A stretch of DNA of 64,000 bases from Amblyornis subalaris (lineage: Eukaryota; Chordata; Aves; Passeriformes; Ptilonorhynchidae): NCBI GenBank assembly GCA_018881555.1, contig JACAXG010000008.1, positions 10,879,316-10,943,315 on the forward strand, in the 5' to 3' direction. Below the pieces are notes generated by a model. It searched no databases and was not told the DNA's origin. It worked only from the letters and a program-made list of their open reading frames with translations. The first letter of the stretch is position 1; the number at the start of each line of letters is the position of its first letter. The position numbers and the translations under genes were made by a program. Below, piece by piece: positions 59,861-64,000 of this stretch.

Positions 59861-61334
59861 GAGATCAACCAGCTCCTTGTTTGTGTAACCAAACCAAATC
59901 AACCCCTGGCTCCAAGGTGGCCCTCCATCATGGGAGCCTCCAGGGCACATCCAGCTGTGAGACTGCATGATCTGGATGCAAAGTTGATAAACTCTAAGGT
60001 ATAAAGGCACTTGATTGCCCATTTTATCCAAGACCATTTCCCTCGCTGCTGAAACTTCAGACATGTCCAAAAACTAAACAGTGCAGGGGGAAGTTGGAGA
60101 TAACTGAGACCTTGGAGTTGGACATCCTTCCAAAAACAGCATCTGCGAGCAATCTGCTCTTNACTTCTGTGTTGAGCAGGACCAGCAGAAAGGGGATTAA
60201 ATTGCAACAAGAAAGATTTAGGCTGGTCAGCACAAAAAACATACTGAGTGTGAGCGTGAGGAAGCCCTGTTCCTGTTGAAGACTGCAAACCTGCAGTTGT
60301 CCCAGAAAAAGCAGTTAGGGGAATATCATACCACGGTTTAGGACAGAAGGAACACTGATGCATTGTGCAGGTCCAACACNAGGTTTTTCATGATACTATA
60401 TCACTTGAAAATTGGGATGCCAGGCAACATGGAACACAGCAACAGCCCTGGCTCTTTTGGAGTTCTGCTCCACCCAATTCTGCAGACACACCAATGCTCC
60501 TTCTTTTTAACTCCACCCCTGACTGCAACACTAACCCTCAGCCAAGGCAGATTCTGCCCATATATCCTTTTATTAAAAATGAACACAGGTTACTCACCAC
60601 AATGGTGTCCTATCCTCCCTACATCAGTGAGATCCTTCATTCAAAGTGACCTCACAAATCTTGGCCACTGTAACAANGTAATATTGGGATTAGCTGCAAA
60701 CATCTGCTCCTTCCAGCAAAAAAAGACACCCTTACCCTGCCAGTACCATTTTCATTATTTGGTATCCAATGATAGGAATAGCACTCCAGGTTTTGCTTTC
60801 CTGAACCCCAGTTCAGTCCCTGCCCTCCATCAATCCCTTGCAAACCACACTAGCTCTGGAAACATTACCTGCAGTGATCATCCAGACAGGATCTCTAACC
60901 CCAAATGAGCAGCAAACTACAGAAAGGGCTGAACTTCTTGGCTCTGCCTCCATCCTACCTCTCCAACCCTTCCATGATGCAGGAGCATTAATCCAAGAAA
61001 TGTAGCCATAAATCCTTCTCTCTGTCTCCTCCCTAACACAAACACATGGGAACCCACCTCTCTGTATCATGTATTTCTAGCTGGTAAGTCTGGAGCAGCG
61101 TGCTCAGATCCCAAACTGGCAACATGTGTTGAGTCAGTCTATGGCACTCCTTCCACTCCAGCAAGCCCCGTTGTGGCCTGAAGCCCCACCCCTTTACAGG
61201 ACACCAGCTGAGGGCCACCTCTGCACCCAGGTGGGACTCATGCCCAACTTTCCACTTCACAGCACACAGTGTTTCCCCTGCTAAATCAGCACCCGGAGCT
61301 GGGAGATGTGATGGAGCTGGGTGGTAAAATCATG
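59861..61334. other. Noncoding stretch, 59.9-61.3 kb
   Basis: No gene recognised. Frames on the minus strand near 59.9-60.4 kb and on the plus strand near 60.4-60.9 kb carry unresolved bases and no motif. Confidence 0.5.
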
Positions 61335-61440
61335 CAGCCAGCCCTTCAGAAAATTAAAAATAATTATCCAGCCTATTAATTTACCCCTGTGATTTCTCAT
61401 CACACCGAAACCCCTCTGGCCATCGGCTGGAGCTCGAGCA
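61335..61440. promoter_or_regulatory. Candidate conserved noncoding element
   Basis: AAAATTAAAAATAATTATCC and CCTATTAATTTACC, followed by CpG-bearing CATCGGCTGGAGCTCGAGC. Short and speculative. Confidence 0.25.
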
Positions 61441-61839
61441 GACATCAGACCCCTCTTCCTTTCTTATTATTTNCTCTCCACTCGCTGCTTTTCTTCTGCC
61501 CCAGTGACCCCACTGTTCACACATCCCTGCTCTGCCTTTAACCCCGTTTTGGTTTAGGGTCTGATTAACTCTTGATGCTGAAGGTTTTCNCCATCAAAAG
61601 GCTTTGTTGCCATGGTAACTCCTGGGGGGGATTATTCAAACCAACGGGTCCAGCCAGCGCAGGGTCAGCAGGATGGAGGAACCCCCAGGGATGCTCAAGT
61701 CCTGCTCCACAGTGGTGTCTGTGCCTCCTCCCACCACCAATTACTGCAGATGAGAGCCGAAATCCCGCTGCCCTCTTTAACTCTCTCTGCGTTAGCACCA
61801 GCTCACGGACATTTTTTTCCTTCCTTTTTTTTTTTGTGC
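61441..61839. other. Noncoding spacer
   Basis: Pyrimidine-rich, with unresolved bases at 61473 and 61590. No gene recognised; the plus-strand frame into 61.9 kb ends in low-complexity T-runs. Confidence 0.5.
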
Positions 61840-62000
61840 CATGTGTCACTAATTTTACTCATTTTCTGAGTTTGTCTAGAATAGTAAAAGATTTGATTAG
61901 AGTGTTCCCGGTTTTAATTGTAATTAGGACAGTCATTGTACGAGCTATAAAAGGAAATTGGGCTACCGCTGAGTGGAAGAGCCCCTGAGAGAATAGGAGC
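61840..62000. promoter_or_regulatory. Candidate conserved noncoding element with TAATTG/TAATTA pair
   Basis: TAATTG (61915-61920) abuts TAATTA (61921-61926), a tandem homeodomain site. Downstream is TATAAAAG at 61946-61953, a TATA-box-like sequence with a CpG on each side. Left parts include CACTAATTTTACTC and AGATTTGATTAGAG. No repeat similarity. It could be an enhancer or, less likely, a TATA-type promoter reading right. Confidence 0.38.
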
Positions 62001-62162
62001 TGCGAAGGGAGAATTTCGTTCATAAAAAAAGGGGAAAAAAAAAAACAGTTTGAGGAAGAAATAAAACTCCAGCTCAGGATAGTGTGACAGCCAAAGTGGC
62101 CCAGGCATCTGGGACCNTAAGCAAAGCACATTTCCTGGGGATTTCAGTGTCAATTGTGAGCA
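62001..62162. other. Spacer with A-run
   Basis: Contains an A-rich low-complexity tract at about 62023-62045 and an unresolved base at 62117. No gene. Confidence 0.5.
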
Positions 62163-62308
62163 GTTTCTTCCCCGCTGCAACCTTCTGTATGACCTTGCAC
62201 CAAGCAGCAATGCCCTTGTGCCTCGGTTTCCCCCACTGGGACTCGTCTAAATGGTCTCTGAGCTATTGGCTGATTTTACAATGTGCATTGGGATCCCTTG
62301 TGATATGG
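62163..62308 (+). mobile_element. MIR-type SINE core with LINE-like 3' tail
   Basis: The plus strand reads CTGTATGACCTTGCACCAAG, then TTGTGCCTCGGTTTCCCCCA, matching the MIR/CORE segment 'ctgtgtgaccttgggcaag...gtgcctcagtttcc'. Further on, ACAATGTGCATTGGGATCCC resembles the 'gcaatgtgctttgggatcct' tail of SINEs mobilised by L2-like LINEs. The tRNA head is not recognisable, so it is 5'-truncated or eroded. Confidence 0.65.
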
Positions 62309-63511
62309 GAGAGGAGAGGAGAGCACTGAAATAACCCACCCAGTCCTCATCCCTTACCAGCAGACACCTTGNTAAAGGCACCACAGCTGCTGAGGGACAG
62401 CAGCTGCAGCCAGGGGACAGGAGATGCCCCTGGCTGCCATCCAGGTCCCAAGGATGGACACTGGACATATCTGCTTTTTTCCAGCAGAGGGAGGGAAAGG
62501 CCTGTTGAAGTCCATCACAACGGGATGACTGCTGGGAAGAACACCGAAAACAGCACGTGCAATGTCACATCAGTCACCACCTGAAAAGCCCCCACACAAG
62601 GGCAACTCCCACACACAAAGATAGCATCACCCCAGGGTTTGCCAGCCCAGGGTGACCTTGTTGGCCACCCATGCCAGAAACAGGGTGGTGAAACACCAAA
62701 CCATCGGGGAGCAGAGGACAGGCAGGGCGCCTGCAGTGATGTTTCTCAACTGACTTCACCACATGGAAAAATTTCTCCTGACAGTCGTGGCCAAGATTCC
62801 CAGCGGCCATGGTCTCCAGACTGGTCACAGTGTCCCACTGCCAGCCCCTCCAAAGGGGGACCCTCTGGAAAGGGGCAGCTGGCAGTGCCCAGAGCNGTGT
62901 CACCTGCCCATCGCCCCGCAGCTCTGCAGGGGTGCAGCTTGCTGAGCCTGAGCTGTCAATCTGGTGCAATAAAATTCGAGACAAATCAATTTTCCCCCTT
63001 CCCCCTGCTCTAATTCCACCAGGGGAGACGGTCTTTTCCCTGAAGCAATAATTTGCCTCAGTTAAAAAAAAAAACCACAGAGTGGAGCTCTGCTCATGGC
63101 ACATTAATGTGTATCAGCCACTGCCTGCCACCTCCTAATGATCCCACCTCCGATCCAAGCCCAAAACTGTGGGCTTTTTACCACTACATTTAAAGCAAAG
63201 AACAAACATAAACCAGTTGCCTCCCAGCGTGGCTGCGATTTTCATTAGTCCAGGCAGGGAGAGGAAGGGGTTGTTGCTCTGCTCAGCCCTTACTGCCTTC
63301 AAAATTTATGGATTTTCTTTTTATTTTTTTCCTCTTCCCAGCAGCTTAGAAGAANCTTAATCATCACCTCTGAGGGGGAAGAAACCCCCCGTCGTATCCT
63401 TCAACTTGCAGGGTCACGTGATGCTGCTCTGGNCTTTCCCGTGCAATGTCTGAACACAGCACATGGCCTGGCGCTTGCAGCCCATGTTAATGCTCTAGCT
63501 GGGGTTTAATT
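62309..63511. other. Noncoding stretch, 62.3-63.5 kb
   Basis: No gene recognised. An A-run at about 63065-63074 is followed by CC. Overlapping frames on both strands at 62.6-63.1 kb hold an unresolved base (62896) and no motif. Confidence 0.5.
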
Positions 63512-63615
63512 TAAATTATATTGTATTAGTATACATAGTTATCAACTTTATATATGTATTTAGATTATATATACGTGTGTGTGTGTATATCTATGTATAT
63601 GTATACATATGTATT
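63512..63615. repeat. TA/TG-rich microsatellite
   Basis: Imperfect alternating TA, TATG and a pure GT core (CGTGTGTGTGTG near 63574), flanked by GTATACATATGTAT palindromes. A likely length-variable simple repeat. Confidence 0.85.
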
Positions 63616-64000
63616 AGAGACGAATCCTCTCTCTCATGGGAAGTGGCTGCTTGAGGACCCCCACGCCCCCTTGAAGATGTGGCAGGTCCCTTTCCTGCAG
63701 GGTGATGGAACTCAGAGGGCAGTGAGGTACCAGGCACAGCCCAATTAGCCCAGCTTCTCTCGGTTTGTGGCTCCCTGGGCCGTGTGCCGGCAGCATCCTG
63801 GGAAGGACCGGGACTGCCTGGGGTGATGCTGCAGGAGAGGAAGGGAAGGTGCAGGTGGCCAGTGCTGGGGTTTGGGGGTGGTGGGCAAGGGAGTTGTTCC
63901 TGCTGACCTTTAGGCTAAGCCTGAAGAAGAGGGTGAGTCTGAAGATATTTTTAGTGACTCTGGGTCTCTGAGCGCACCAGTGGTGACACTAGAAGCAAAC
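63616..64000. other. Noncoding end of window
   Basis: GC-richer sequence. Short frames lie on both strands, with no motif and no repeat recognised. Confidence 0.5.

Noticed and set aside
1..64000. CRISPR arrays, prokaryotic operons, plasmid or phage modules
   Set aside because: The vertebrate-type CR1 elements, the eukaryotic tRNA gene without encoded CCA, and the lack of dense coding exclude a bacterial or phage origin; no regularly spaced repeats are seen.

Overview
The window looks like nuclear DNA of a bird, or less likely another sauropsid. Its interspersed repeats are CR1 LINE fragments with the typical 3' tail (tandem ATTCTATG-like octamers), and tRNA-derived SINEs are present only as old, eroded copies. 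CpG is depleted outside two short GC-rich islands. There is no operon-like or densely coding structure. No open frame could be tied to a host protein: the longest are about 200-235 codons, overlap on both strands and show no family motif. The window is therefore best read as gene-poor intergenic or deep intronic sequence. Bird identity is an inference from repeat content.

Layout. The one intact gene recognised is a tRNA-Leu(UAA) on the minus strand at 1375-1457. A degenerate tRNA-like module follows at 2005-2082. From about 2.7 to 36 kb the sequence is single-copy noncoding DNA, with AT-rich stretches that look like conserved regulatory elements (2.7, 10.4, 13.8, 14.5, 19.4, 23.6, 29.4 and 34.9 kb), an old CR1 3' end (11.8 kb), a tRNA-type SINE trace (15.8 kb), a MIR-type SINE (29.7 kb) and a short GC-rich patch (34.6 kb).

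From 36 to 53 kb repeats are denser. There are CR1 3' ends at 36.2 kb (minus), 41.4 kb (weak) and 42.4 kb (plus), a MIR-like trace at 43.6 kb and a pair of tRNA-derived SINE units at 44.2-44.5 kb. An eroded CR1/L3-type LINE body runs from about 50.3 to 52.2 kb; endonuclease and reverse-transcriptase blocks can still be read in it. It is followed at once by a second ancient repeat at 52.2-52.4 kb that I recognise by sequence but cannot name. Regulatory-looking stretches lie between these at 36.8, 37.8, 40.8 (five GATA cores in 98 bp), 46.0 and 47.5 kb.

From 53 to 64 kb there is one convincing CpG island (53.98-54.26 kb) with a good splice donor, the best candidate for an unrecognised promoter or first exon. 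AT-rich candidate elements follow at 57.6, 59.7, 61.3 and 61.9 kb, then a SINE with a MIR-like core and LINE-like tail at 62.2 kb, and a TA/TG microsatellite at 63.5 kb. No undescribed multi-gene system is visible. The points of interest are the old retroposons, the possible enhancers and the orphan CpG island.
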